Part shown: positions 38,517 through 46,046 of the stretch, piece by piece | Numbering within the stretch: the stretch's first letter is position 1 | How the letters are laid out: each line of letters begins with the position of its first letter | From: Bacillota bacterium | GTDB lineage: Bacteria; Bacillota; Clostridia; Christensenellales; Aristaeellaceae | Direction of reading: 5' to 3' | NCBI GenBank assembly: GCA_023444095.1 | Contig: JAEZRP010000022.1 | Location: 186,001 to 250,000, forward strand | DNA: 64,000 bases | Made by a program: the position numbers and the translations under genes | Notes under the pieces: model-generated | The model's input: the letters and a program-made list of their open reading frames with translations, nothing else | What the model was told of the DNA's origin: nothing | The model's database searches: none

Positions 38517-39223
38517 GCGTATGCCTCCATGATCCTTTCGATGTAGCGCACCGTGAACTGCTGGGCCGCGATCTCCGCCGCGCGGTAGAGATCGCGGTCG
38601 TCGGTCTGTCCGGTCAGCTCGTTGTTTGAGATCGCGCGGATGCCGATCACGGGCACGCCGCGCGCGGCGCAAGCCCGGTAGACCGCCGCCGACTCCATGT
38701 CCTCAGACAGATGGCCGTGCCAGGTGTGGATCTGGTCGATCCGGTCCGCCTCGCGCGAAAACATGTCGCCGGCGCCGAGCGTTCCGAGGAGCACGCGCCC
38801 CTCCTCATAGGGGATTTCCCGGGCGAGCGCGACGAGCCTTTCGTCCGCGCGCGGGCGCTCGATGTACTGGCTCCCCGAGGACCACGCGAGCGCGTCGCTG
38901 CCCATGCCCGCGCCCTTCGGCGGCGTGCGCAGGTCGTTGATGTACGCGGAATCGAGCCCGATCACGAGATCCTTCACGCGCATGTCCCGCGTCGCGCCGC
39001 CCGCCGCGCCCTGATTGACGACGCACGCGGGCGCGTAGGCGCAGATCGCCTCCATGGTCGAGATGGCCGCGTTCATGATCCCCACCCGCGTGTGCGATAT
39101 GACCAGCGCGCCCGCCTCGTAAAACGCATATCCCGCGCGCTCGACCCAGCTGCCGCCGGGATGCGCCTCCACGATCAGGTCGATCTCGCTGGGCATCGCG
39201 CCCTGTACCACGATGATTGCCAT
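38513..39223 (-). CDS. Nucleoside phosphorylase / MTA-SAH nucleosidase-like
   Basis: A 236-residue PNP_UDP_1 family enzyme. VVQGAMPSEIDLIVE, VISHTRVGIMNAAISTMEAI, VVNQGAAGG and SEDMESAAVYRACAARGVPVIGIRAISN correspond to the start, phosphate/ribose loop and catalytic region of 5'-methylthioadenosine/S-adenosylhomocysteine nucleosidases. ATG 39223 has GGGAGG 8 bases upstream. First gene of the operon, with promoter TTGACA-17-TAGAAT. Its exact nucleoside is uncertain; the following genes suggest handling of the released sugar or acid, which is inference. Confidence 0.85.
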   Translation of the reverse strand: MAIIVVQGAMPSEIDLIVEAHPGGSWVERAGYAFYEAGALVISHTRVGIMNAAISTMEAICAYAPACVVNQGAAGGATRDMRVKDLVIGLDSAYINDLRTPPKGAGMGSDALAWSSGSQYIERPRADERLVALAREIPYEEGRVLLGTLGAGDMFSREADRIDQIHTWHGHLSEDMESAAVYRACAARGVPVIGIRAISNNELTGQTDDRDLYRAAEIAAQQFTVRYIERIMEAYA

Positions 39224-39248
39224 AAAATACCTCCCAACATGTCTCCCC

Positions 39249-39277
39249 ATTCTACCCGGATCGGGGAAAGCTGTCAA
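39249..39277 (-). promoter_or_regulatory. Promoter of the nucleosidase operon
   Basis: On the minus strand TTGACA (39277-39272), 17 bases, TAGAAT (39254-39249). Confidence 0.85.
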
Positions 39278-39322
39278 CATGGACATAACGTCTAACTGAA
39301 ACGACATTTCATGCGCGCCGCG

Positions 39323-39351
39323 TTGACAAGCGCGGATGAATATGGTAAACT
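39323..39351 (+). promoter_or_regulatory. Promoter of the riboswitch-ATPase transcript
   Basis: TTGACA (39323-39328), 17 bases, TAAACT (39346-39351), just upstream of the riboswitch. Confidence 0.85.
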
Positions 39352-39361
39352 GACCCCGTTT

Positions 39362-39478
39362 TCATGGGGGAGTAATTCGCGCGCACGCGTGTCAAGTCAA
39401 CATGCATGGCCCCGCGGGGTCTGGCTTGTCTGAAAGAATGAGACTCATGTACAGCGGCGCTGTATGTGGGGTTTTTTT
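39362..39478 (+). promoter_or_regulatory. yybP-ykoY (manganese) riboswitch
   Basis: The conserved L1 block GGGGGAGTA is at 39366-39374 and the L3-side block AATGAGACTCATG at 39437-39449, with a variable stem (CATGGCCCCGCGGGGT) between, as in the yybP-ykoY family that senses Mn2+. A TACAGC/GCTGTA stem (39449-39464) followed by TGTGGGG and seven T is the terminator. Mn2+ binding should favour read-through into the ATPase gene. Confidence 0.92.
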
Positions 39479-39495
39479 GTAGGAAGGGGATTGAA

Positions 39496-42120
39496 ATGGT
39501 CTACTACGACAGGAACGCGGACGCGGTCCTCGAGACGCTTTCATCGAACCGGGACGGCCTCTCGGGCGCGGAGGCGGCGAAGCGGCTCGAAGCGGGCGGC
39601 AGGAACAGGCTCGCGGAGGGAAAAAAAACGACGCTTCTCGGGCGGTTTCTGCAGCAGTTTGCCGATCCCATGATCTGGGTGCTGCTCGCGGCCGCCGCGC
39701 TGAGCGCGGTGACGGCGACGTACTCCGGGGAATCGCACGCGGACGTTTTCATCATCCTCGCGGTGGTGGTCCTGAACGCCGTGATGGGCGTCGTGCAGGA
39801 GAGCAAGGCCGAGGAGGCCATCGAGGCGCTCAAGGTCATGACCGCCGCGACCTCGAAGGTGCTGCGCGGCGGGCAGGTCGCCGTGATCCCGTCCGAGGAG
39901 ATCGTCGCGGGCGACGTGGTCGTGCTCGAGGCGGGCGACGCGGTGCCCGCGGACGCGCGGATCATCGAATCCGCGTCCCTCAAGATCGAGGAAGCCGCGC
40001 TCACGGGCGAAAGCGTGCCGGTGGACAAGACGGCGGACGCGCTGGAGGGCGAGCTTTCGCTGGGCGACCGGGCGAACATGGCCTACATGGGCTCGGCCGT
40101 AGTCTACGGGCGCGGAAGGGCCGTCGTCACCGGAACGGGCATGGCGACCGAGATGGGCAAGATCGCGGGCGCGCTCACCCAGGTTGTGGACGAAAAGACG
40201 CCCCTCCAGAAAAAGCTCTCCGCGCTGAGCCGCATTCTCACCTATATCGTGCTGGGGATCAGCGTCGTGATCTTCGCGGTCGGCATCCTGAGGGCGGGGT
40301 CGCTGTCCGCAGAGGTCATACTCGATACGTTCGTGATGGCGGTAAGCCTCGCGGTCGCGGCGATTCCGGAGGGTCTCGCGGCGGTCGTGACGATCGTTCT
40401 CTCGATCGGCGTTACGCGCATGAGCAAAAGAAGCGCTGTCATCCGCCGTCTGACCGCCGTCGAGACGCTCGGCTGCGCGCAGGTCATCTGTTCGGACAAG
40501 ACGGGCACGCTTACCCAGAACCGCATGACGGTCGTCGAGGAGAAGGCGCCCGACCGCGCGCTCGTCCAGCGCGCCATGGCGCTCGCGTCAGACGCCGAGC
40601 TATCGGACGAAGGCCGGGCCGTGGGCGAGCCGACGGAGTGCGCGCTCGTGGAGTACGCGGCGAAAAACGGACTCGCGAAGCCCGCGCTGAAGGCGGAATA
40701 CCCGCGCGCCGCGGAAGCGCCGTTTGACAGCGTGCGCAAGATGATGTCGACCGTGCACGCGCACGGGGAATCGTTTCTTCAGTTTACAAAGGGCGCGCCG
40801 GACGAAATCCTCGCGCATTGCGCGTATTACCTGTCCGAATCGGGCGTTTTGCCCATGACGGACGAGAAGCGCCGGGAGATCATGGCCGAGAACAAGGGGA
40901 TGGCCGACCGCGCGCTGCGCGTGCTCGCCGCCGCGTACCGGGAATACGAGGCGCTGCCGGAGGACGCGCGTCCGGAATCGCTGGAGAAGGACATGGTGTT
41001 CGCGGGGCTCGTCGGTATGATCGACCCGGTGCGCCCGGAGGTCAAGGCGGCGGTAGTCAAGTGCTTCTCCGCGGGCGTCGCGGTCGTGATGATCACAGGC
41101 GATCACATCGACACGGCGGTCGCGATCGGGAAGGAACTCGGCGTGATCCATGACGACTCGCAGGCCGTCATGGGCCGCGCGCTCGATTCGATGTCGGACG
41201 AAGAGCTGGAGAAGGCCATCGACCGCTACCGCGTATACGCGCGCGTGCAGCCCGAGCACAAGGTGCGGATCGTCAACGCGTGGAAAAAGCGCGGCAAGGT
41301 AACCGCCATGACGGGCGACGGCGTGAACGACGCGCCCAGCATCAAGGCGGCAGACATCGGGATCGGCATGGGCATCACGGGAACGGACGTCACAAAGAAC
41401 GTCGCGGACATGATCCTCGCGGATGACAACTTCGCGACCATCGTCGCGGCGGTCGAGGAAGGGCGCACGATCTACGCCAACATCCGCAAGGCCGTGCAGT
41501 TCCTTCTGTCCTCGAACCTCTCGGAGGTCGTAGCGATCTTTGTCGCGACGATGCTCGGATTCGTGATCCTCAAGCCCGCGCACATCCTGTGGATCAACCT
41601 CATCACCGACTCCCTGCCCGCGCTCGCGCTCGGGCTCGAGAAGGGCGAAAAGGGCGCGATGACGCGCCCGCCGCGCGATCCGGCGGAGGGCATCTTCTCG
41701 GGCGGCGTGGGGACGGACATCGCGTATCAGGGGCTGCTGGTGGCGATCCTGACGCTCATCGCGTACTTCATCGGGCACCGGGTGGAATCCGGGCTCTGGG
41801 AGATCGCGAACAGCGCGGACGGCATGACGATGGCGTTTCTGACGATGTCCATGGCGGAAGCGTTCCAGGCGCTCAACATGCGCTCCCAGCGCGGCTCGCT
41901 CCTGCGGGTTCCGACCGCCAACTGGTACCTCGTCGGCGCGTGCCTCGCGGCGCTCCTCCTCACGGCGGCGGTCATCTACGTGCCCTTCCTCAGAAGCGCG
42001 TTCGGCTTTACGAGCATTGTCTTCGAGGAGTACGCCATCGCGCTCGGACTCGCGATATCGATCATCCCGCTCGTCGAGATCGTAAAGCTCGTTCAAAGAT
42101 CGGTTGGCAAAAAAAAGTGA
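39496..42120 (+). CDS. P-type ATPase, P2A type (Mn2+/Ca2+ export)
   Basis: An 874-residue cation pump with about ten membrane helices. The phosphorylation site is D334 in CSDKTGTLTQNRM; LTGESVPV is the actuator motif; TGDGVNDAPSIKAADIGIGMG is the hinge. Ion-site helices show IPEGLAAVV in TM4 and LWINLITDSLPALALG in TM6, typical of calcium-type P2A ATPases. The yybP-ykoY riboswitch directly upstream argues that manganese is exported, as with the riboswitch-linked Lactococcus pump. ATG 39496 has GGAAGGGG 7 bases ahead. Monocistronic and closed by a perfect 12-bp hairpin. Confidence 0.92.
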   Translation: MVYYDRNADAVLETLSSNRDGLSGAEAAKRLEAGGRNRLAEGKKTTLLGRFLQQFADPMIWVLLAAAALSAVTATYSGESHADVFIILAVVVLNAVMGVVQESKAEEAIEALKVMTAATSKVLRGGQVAVIPSEEIVAGDVVVLEAGDAVPADARIIESASLKIEEAALTGESVPVDKTADALEGELSLGDRANMAYMGSAVVYGRGRAVVTGTGMATEMGKIAGALTQVVDEKTPLQKKLSALSRILTYIVLGISVVIFAVGILRAGSLSAEVILDTFVMAVSLAVAAIPEGLAAVVTIVLSIGVTRMSKRSAVIRRLTAVETLGCAQVICSDKTGTLTQNRMTVVEEKAPDRALVQRAMALASDAELSDEGRAVGEPTECALVEYAAKNGLAKPALKAEYPRAAEAPFDSVRKMMSTVHAHGESFLQFTKGAPDEILAHCAYYLSESGVLPMTDEKRREIMAENKGMADRALRVLAAAYREYEALPEDARPESLEKDMVFAGLVGMIDPVRPEVKAAVVKCFSAGVAVVMITGDHIDTAVAIGKELGVIHDDSQAVMGRALDSMSDEELEKAIDRYRVYARVQPEHKVRIVNAWKKRGKVTAMTGDGVNDAPSIKAADIGIGMGITGTDVTKNVADMILADDNFATIVAAVEEGRTIYANIRKAVQFLLSSNLSEVVAIFVATMLGFVILKPAHILWINLITDSLPALALGLEKGEKGAMTRPPRDPAEGIFSGGVGTDIAYQGLLVAILTLIAYFIGHRVESGLWEIANSADGMTMAFLTMSMAEAFQALNMRSQRGSLLRVPTANWYLVGACLAALLLTAAVIYVPFLRSAFGFTSIVFEEYAIALGLAISIIPLVEIVKLVQRSVGKKK

Positions 42121-42124
42121 TATC

Positions 42125-42156
42125 AAAGGGTCCGCAGTGTGCGGACCCTTTGTTGT
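42125..42156 (+). terminator. P-type ATPase terminator
   Basis: AAAGGGTCCGCA (42125-42136) and TGCGGACCCTTT (42140-42151) form a perfect 12-bp stem, followed by GTTGT. The stem can also act for the convergent radical-SAM gene. Confidence 0.88.
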
Positions 42157-42180
42157 AGTTCGACGCAAATCACGTTCCGC

Positions 42181-42999
42181 TTACGGCATGTTTCCGGCAT
42201 AGACGTACTTGATTCTCTCCCGTGCGATTTCCACCAGCCGCGAGATTGTCTCCGCGGGCGTGGGCGGCGTATTTTCACGGTACATGGGGAAGTAGCGCGT
42301 GATGTGGAGCGGGATATCGGGGTCGACGGAGGCGATCCATTCGGCTTCCTCCCCCATCTCCGACTCCGCGTCGTTTCTGCCCGGCACCACGAGGGTCGTA
42401 AACTCCACGTGGCAACTCGCGGCGGCGCGCGCGATGAAGCGCCTCACCGTCTCAAGGTCTCCGCCGAGCCACTCATAATATTCTGGCGTAAACCCCTTCA
42501 GATCGACATTCATGGCGTCGATGTATGGCAGGATTTCCTCAAGCACGGGCAGATGCGCCATGCCGTTTGTGACAAGCACGTTCTTCATGCCCGCGGCGCG
42601 AATCCGCTTGGCGCAGTCGCGCACGTACTCCCACGAGACGAGCGGCTCATTGTATGTGTACGCGACGCCGAGATTGCCCGGAATGCCGCGCGCGCGCGAA
42701 GCGAGCGCCTCCGGGGAAAGGTACGGCGCATCCGCGTCCGGCCTCGCCATCGAGATTCCGTGGTTCTGGCAGAAGGGGCAGCGCATGTTGCAGCCGAAGC
42801 CGCCCACGGAGAGAACGTGCGTTCCGGGCAGGAACCGCATGAGTGGCTTTTTCTCGATGGGGTCGAGCGCGAGCGCGGAGATGCGGCCGTAGCTTGCGCA
42901 CTTTGCCTCCCCGTCGACGTTCGCCCGCGCGCCGCAGAGACCGACCTGTCCCGGCGCGAGCGCGCAGGCGTGCGGGCAGGTTCCGCAGACGACTTTCAT
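42181..42999 (-). CDS. AmmeMemoRadiSam system radical SAM protein
   Basis: A 272-residue radical SAM enzyme. The cluster motif is CNMRCPFC in GGFGCNMRCPFCQNHGIS (about 68-85); an extra N-terminal Cys-rich stretch (CGTCPHACALAPGQVGLCGAR) is characteristic of this family, and VAYTYNEPLVSWEY and NVDLKGF match PFL-activase relatives. It overlaps the MEMO-AMMECR1 gene by ATGA and follows it in the operon. The three-part system is widespread in anaerobes and archaea but its reaction is not established. The resemblance to PFL-activating enzymes should not be taken as evidence for activation of the glycyl radical enzyme 18 kb away. Confidence 0.9.
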   Translation of the reverse strand: MKVVCGTCPHACALAPGQVGLCGARANVDGEAKCASYGRISALALDPIEKKPLMRFLPGTHVLSVGGFGCNMRCPFCQNHGISMARPDADAPYLSPEALASRARGIPGNLGVAYTYNEPLVSWEYVRDCAKRIRAAGMKNVLVTNGMAHLPVLEEILPYIDAMNVDLKGFTPEYYEWLGGDLETVRRFIARAAASCHVEFTTLVVPGRNDAESEMGEEAEWIASVDPDIPLHITRYFPMYRENTPPTPAETISRLVEIARERIKYVYAGNMP

Positions 43000-44378
43000 G
43001 CGTGGCGCACCACCTCGAAGCGGCTGAGCATGAGCTTCGCGTTCGGGCCGATGCCCGCCTTCTTCCGCGCGATCTCCACCTGCTCGTGCGGCGTGGAAAC
43101 GCCCGGCAAATCGGGCAGAAGGAGCCCGCGCCGCGGGCCGTCCGTCACAATCACGCCGTAGCGTTTGACGTCGAGCTCCTTTTCCGAGCGGATGGGCTCG
43201 GGCGCGCCCAGAACGTCCACGCTGTACACAATGTCGGGAAGCTCTTCCGGCCCGACGGGATCGAAGCGCGGGTCGCGCGAGGCGGAGACGGCGTTTTTCA
43301 CGATCTCCATGGCGAGATTTTTCTGTACCGGCTCGATGGTGCCGATGCAGCCCCGCAGCGCGCCGTGCTTGTGGAGCGACACGAACGCGCCCGCGCGGGT
43401 GTGAAGAAGCTCGTCCGGGAGGCCGTCCGGCAACTCCGCCGTCCTTCCCGTGGTCACGTACGTCTCGAGCGAGAGCCGCGCGAGGCGCACGTGCGCGTCC
43501 TCCATCGCCCTGCGCGCGGTCATTTCCTCCCGCCTGCGCGCCTCGAACCGCGCGCCGACGTCGCGCGCCGGATCCGGACCCAGGACGTCAAACGATGCGA
43601 CCGCGTAGCCCACGCCGAACGGACCCTCGTAAGACAGAAGCTCCGGCTTCACGGCCCTTTGGTCGAGCGCGCCCGCCATGATCCAGAAGGAGCGAAGCCC
43701 GCACTCCCCCGCCGCCTCGCAGAGATCGGGGTCCATCGAAAGAAGGGAGAGAAAGTCGGCCTTCGCGAGCGCATCCGTCGTCAGCCGGTCGAATGCGGGG
43801 CCTTCGGGCGCGAAGCCGTAGGGACCATCCTCCTTGAGCTTGTGCGAAAGGTCGCCGCTCGCGATCACGACGGTGCGCCGACCGAGCGCATCAGACGTGC
43901 GCGCGATGAACGTCCCGAGCCTGTAATGCTCCGCGGGCGAGAGTCCCGAGAGCGAAACGCGGACGACCTTGTAATCGGTCCACAATTCGCCCAGCGCCAG
44001 GAGGGGCAGCATCGTCCCGTGGTCGAGCCGGGCGCGCTTCTCCCCCAGCGTGCCCGCCGGGAGCCTTTCCCGGTCGCACAGCCCCGCGAGCGCGCGCACG
44101 AACTCCTCGTCGTAGCGGGCGCTCAGCTTCAGGCGCGGCGCACGGAAATCGGAAAAGTCGCCCTCGGCGGAAGGACCGGGCGAGATGTGGAAGTAATCGG
44201 AGTACATGACGCTGTGCGGCGTCGTCAAAACGACCGTGTCGGGGCGGAACGCGGCTGCGCGCCGCATCGCCTCGCGGTAGGCGTCGATGGTTTTTTGCAT
44301 TCCCCGCTCCTCGCCCCGGCCGATCTCCGGGCGCATGATCGGCGGATGCGGAACCGCAAAGGCGGCAAGAATCGGCAT
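42996..44378 (-). CDS. MEMO1-AMMECR1 fusion (AmmeMemoRadiSam A/B)
   Basis: A 460-residue fusion. Residues 1-265 are a MEMO/class III dioxygenase-like domain with metal-type histidines in FAVPHPPIM, LTTPHSVM and ASGDLSHKL. Residues about 285-460 are an AMMECR1 domain with FVSLHKHGALRGCIGTIEPV, SRDPRFDPV and GVIVTDGPRRGLLLPDLPGV. ATG 44378 has GGGAGGTG upstream. In many genomes these are two genes; here they are one, directly upstream of the radical SAM member, which supports a physical complex. Function unknown. Confidence 0.92.
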   Translation of the reverse strand: MPILAAFAVPHPPIMRPEIGRGEERGMQKTIDAYREAMRRAAAFRPDTVVLTTPHSVMYSDYFHISPGPSAEGDFSDFRAPRLKLSARYDEEFVRALAGLCDRERLPAGTLGEKRARLDHGTMLPLLALGELWTDYKVVRVSLSGLSPAEHYRLGTFIARTSDALGRRTVVIASGDLSHKLKEDGPYGFAPEGPAFDRLTTDALAKADFLSLLSMDPDLCEAAGECGLRSFWIMAGALDQRAVKPELLSYEGPFGVGYAVASFDVLGPDPARDVGARFEARRREEMTARRAMEDAHVRLARLSLETYVTTGRTAELPDGLPDELLHTRAGAFVSLHKHGALRGCIGTIEPVQKNLAMEIVKNAVSASRDPRFDPVGPEELPDIVYSVDVLGAPEPIRSEKELDVKRYGVIVTDGPRRGLLLPDLPGVSTPHEQVEIARKKAGIGPNAKLMLSRFEVVRHA

Positions 44379-44435
44379 AATCACACCTCCCATTCCATTA
44401 TAGCATTCCCATATCGCATTGGAAAGCTTCCGGCA

Positions 44436-44464
44436 TTTACGAATCGCGCAAAATGGGGTATAAT
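44436..44464 (+). promoter_or_regulatory. Promoter of the Rrf2 regulator
   Basis: TTTACG (44436-44441), 17 bases, TATAAT (44459-44464), divergent from the MEMO-AMMECR1 gene. Confidence 0.65.
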
Positions 44465-44496
44465 AAAGAAAACCCATGGGACAGGAGGCATTTGCC

Positions 44497-44925
44497 ATGA
44501 TGGTTTCAACGCGCGGGCGCTACGCCCTCCGGGTCTTGATCGACCTGGCGGAACGCGACAACGGCGCCTACATACCGCTTCGGGACATCGCCGAGCGGCA
44601 GGAAATTTCCGAAAAATATCTGGAGACCATTATCTCCGTGCTCACGAAGGCGGGATACCTCGACGGCCTGCGCGGCAAGGGCGGCGGATATCGGCTCACG
44701 CGCGCGCCCGAGGAGTACACGGTCGGGGGCATCCTTAAATTGACCGAAGGCTCCCTTGCGCCCGTCGCCTGCCTCGGAACCGGGCCGAGCAAGTGTGCGC
44801 GCGCCGGGGAGTGCAGGACCCTCCCCATGTGGGAGAAGTTTCACAAGATCACGGACGAATACTTCGAGGGAATCACCCTGCGCGATCTTACGAGCCTCGC
44901 GGACGGGGGATCATACGAGATCTGA
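44497..44925 (+). CDS. Rrf2 family regulator, IscR-like with three cysteines
   Basis: A 142-residue winged-helix regulator. MVSTRGRYALRVLIDLAE is the Rrf2 start, EISEKYLETIISVLTKAGYLDGLRGKGGGYRL the DNA-binding region. Cysteines C92, C100 and C106 (ACLGTGPSKCARAGEC) match the Fe-S ligands of IscR in number and nearly in spacing, so it may sense iron-sulfur status. ATG 44497 has GGAGG 8 bases upstream. No Isc/Suf genes follow; the nearest cysteine desulfurase is 3 kb away. It is divergent from the AmmeMemoRadiSam operon, which may be a target. Confidence 0.9.
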   Translation: MMVSTRGRYALRVLIDLAERDNGAYIPLRDIAERQEISEKYLETIISVLTKAGYLDGLRGKGGGYRLTRAPEEYTVGGILKLTEGSLAPVACLGTGPSKCARAGECRTLPMWEKFHKITDEYFEGITLRDLTSLADGGSYEI

Positions 44926-44935
44926 CAAAAAACGC

Positions 44936-45160
44936 GAGGGCCCGCCCTCGGACCGACGTCCTTCCGAATCCCTTCCGTATATGAAAAATAAACCGCCCGT
45001 CGGCGGCTTGGGGAATGGATCCCTGAGCCGCCGGTTTCGCGATTGACGCAAAGTCGGTCACCTGGGGGTTAGACCCCCAAGTGACCGACAACTTTTTCAT
45101 ATGCCCTGACGGGATTCTTGACGGCCAATGGCCCTTGCGCGGGGGAACGCCGCTCCGGCG
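44936..45160 (-). repeat. Multi-hairpin 3' element, copy C
   Basis: Read on the minus strand it starts right after the DegV stop codon: CGCCGGAGCGGCGTT, GCAAGGGCC..GGCC with GAATCCC, a GTCGGTCAC/GTGACCGAC stem (45053-45089), a CGGCGGCT/AGCCGCCG stem (45001-45033), an ATTTTTC run and GGGATTC. The order equals copy B. On the plus strand the 45053-45089 stem followed by TTTTT can also terminate the Rrf2 gene. Confidence 0.72.
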
Positions 45161-46030
45161 TTACCTCTCCGTCCCCCAGAAGACCAGCGCCAGGATGCCC
45201 GGCCCGGTATGCGCGCCGATGACGGGATTGATCTCGGCGACGTCGATCTCGGCGTCGGGGAACCGCTGGGCGATGGCAGCCCTGAGCCTTTCAGCCTCCT
45301 CGGGCGCGTCGCCGTGGCCGACCACGACGCGCTTTGTGAAGGCGCTGTCCCAGCCCTTTTCCATGCGCGCGATCTGCGCCTCGATGGCCTTTTTGCGGCC
45401 GCGCGGCTTCTCCGCGGCCTTGAGCGCGCCTTCCGCGTCCACGTGCAGGAGCGGCTTGATCTGAAGGAGCGTGCCGACGGCGGCGGTCGCGGCGGAAACG
45501 CGTCCCCCGCGCTTCAGGTGCTCGAATGTATCGACGGTGAACCAGTGGCAGGCCTCGAGCCTGTGCCTTGTGACCCACGCCGCGAGCTCGGAGAGCGTCG
45601 CGCCCTCCATCTGCCGCCGAGCGGCCTCGCACACGAGGAGACCCTCGCCCGGCGCGGCCGCGAGGGTATCGACGATCGCGATATCGCGGTCGGGATACGC
45701 CTGCGCGAGCTCCGCGGCGCACATCCGCGCCATCTCGATGGTGCCGGAAAGCGCGGAGGAGAAGCAGAGGTACAAAACGTCGCGTCCGGCGCGCAGATGC
45801 GGCTCGAAGGCGGCGCGGTAGACGGCGGGATTGATCATCGAGGTCGTGGCGTACTTCCCGGCGCGCAGGGCGGCATAGAACGCCCGCGCGGTCAGGTCCC
45901 CGCCGGGACCGTAGGTGTGCGCCTCGCCGTCCAGATCGATCTCCATCGGGATCACCTCGATGGCGGGCAGTCCCCGGCGCATGTTTTCCGTCATGTCCGC
46001 GGTGGCGTCCGTAAAAATTTGGTACTGCAT
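45161..46030 (-). CDS. DegV family fatty-acid-binding protein
   Basis: A 289-residue DegV protein (FakB class), which presents fatty acids to the FakA kinase in Gram-positive bacteria. TDATADM, YATTSMINPAVYRAAFEP, YLCFSSALSGT, VDTLAAAPGEGLLV and FEHLKRGGRVSAATAAVG are successive family motifs, the last being the usual LKRGGR region. AAAGGAGAG lies just before ATG 46030. It is 16 bases downstream of the zinc-ribbon membrane protein gene on the same strand. No fakA gene is in the window. Confidence 0.93.
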   Translation of the reverse strand: MQYQIFTDATADMTENMRRGLPAIEVIPMEIDLDGEAHTYGPGGDLTARAFYAALRAGKYATTSMINPAVYRAAFEPHLRAGRDVLYLCFSSALSGTIEMARMCAAELAQAYPDRDIAIVDTLAAAPGEGLLVCEAARRQMEGATLSELAAWVTRHRLEACHWFTVDTFEHLKRGGRVSAATAAVGTLLQIKPLLHVDAEGALKAAEKPRGRKKAIEAQIARMEKGWDSAFTKRVVVGHGDAPEEAERLRAAIAQRFPDAEIDVAEINPVIGAHTGPGILALVFWGTER

Positions 46031-46046
46031 ATTCTCTCCTTTGCCG

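Noticed and set aside
42181..42999. Activating enzyme for the glycyl radical enzyme at 22269-24671
   Set aside because: The N-terminal Cys-rich stretch and the overlap with the MEMO-AMMECR1 gene assign it to the AmmeMemoRadiSam system; it is 18 kb away on the other strand.
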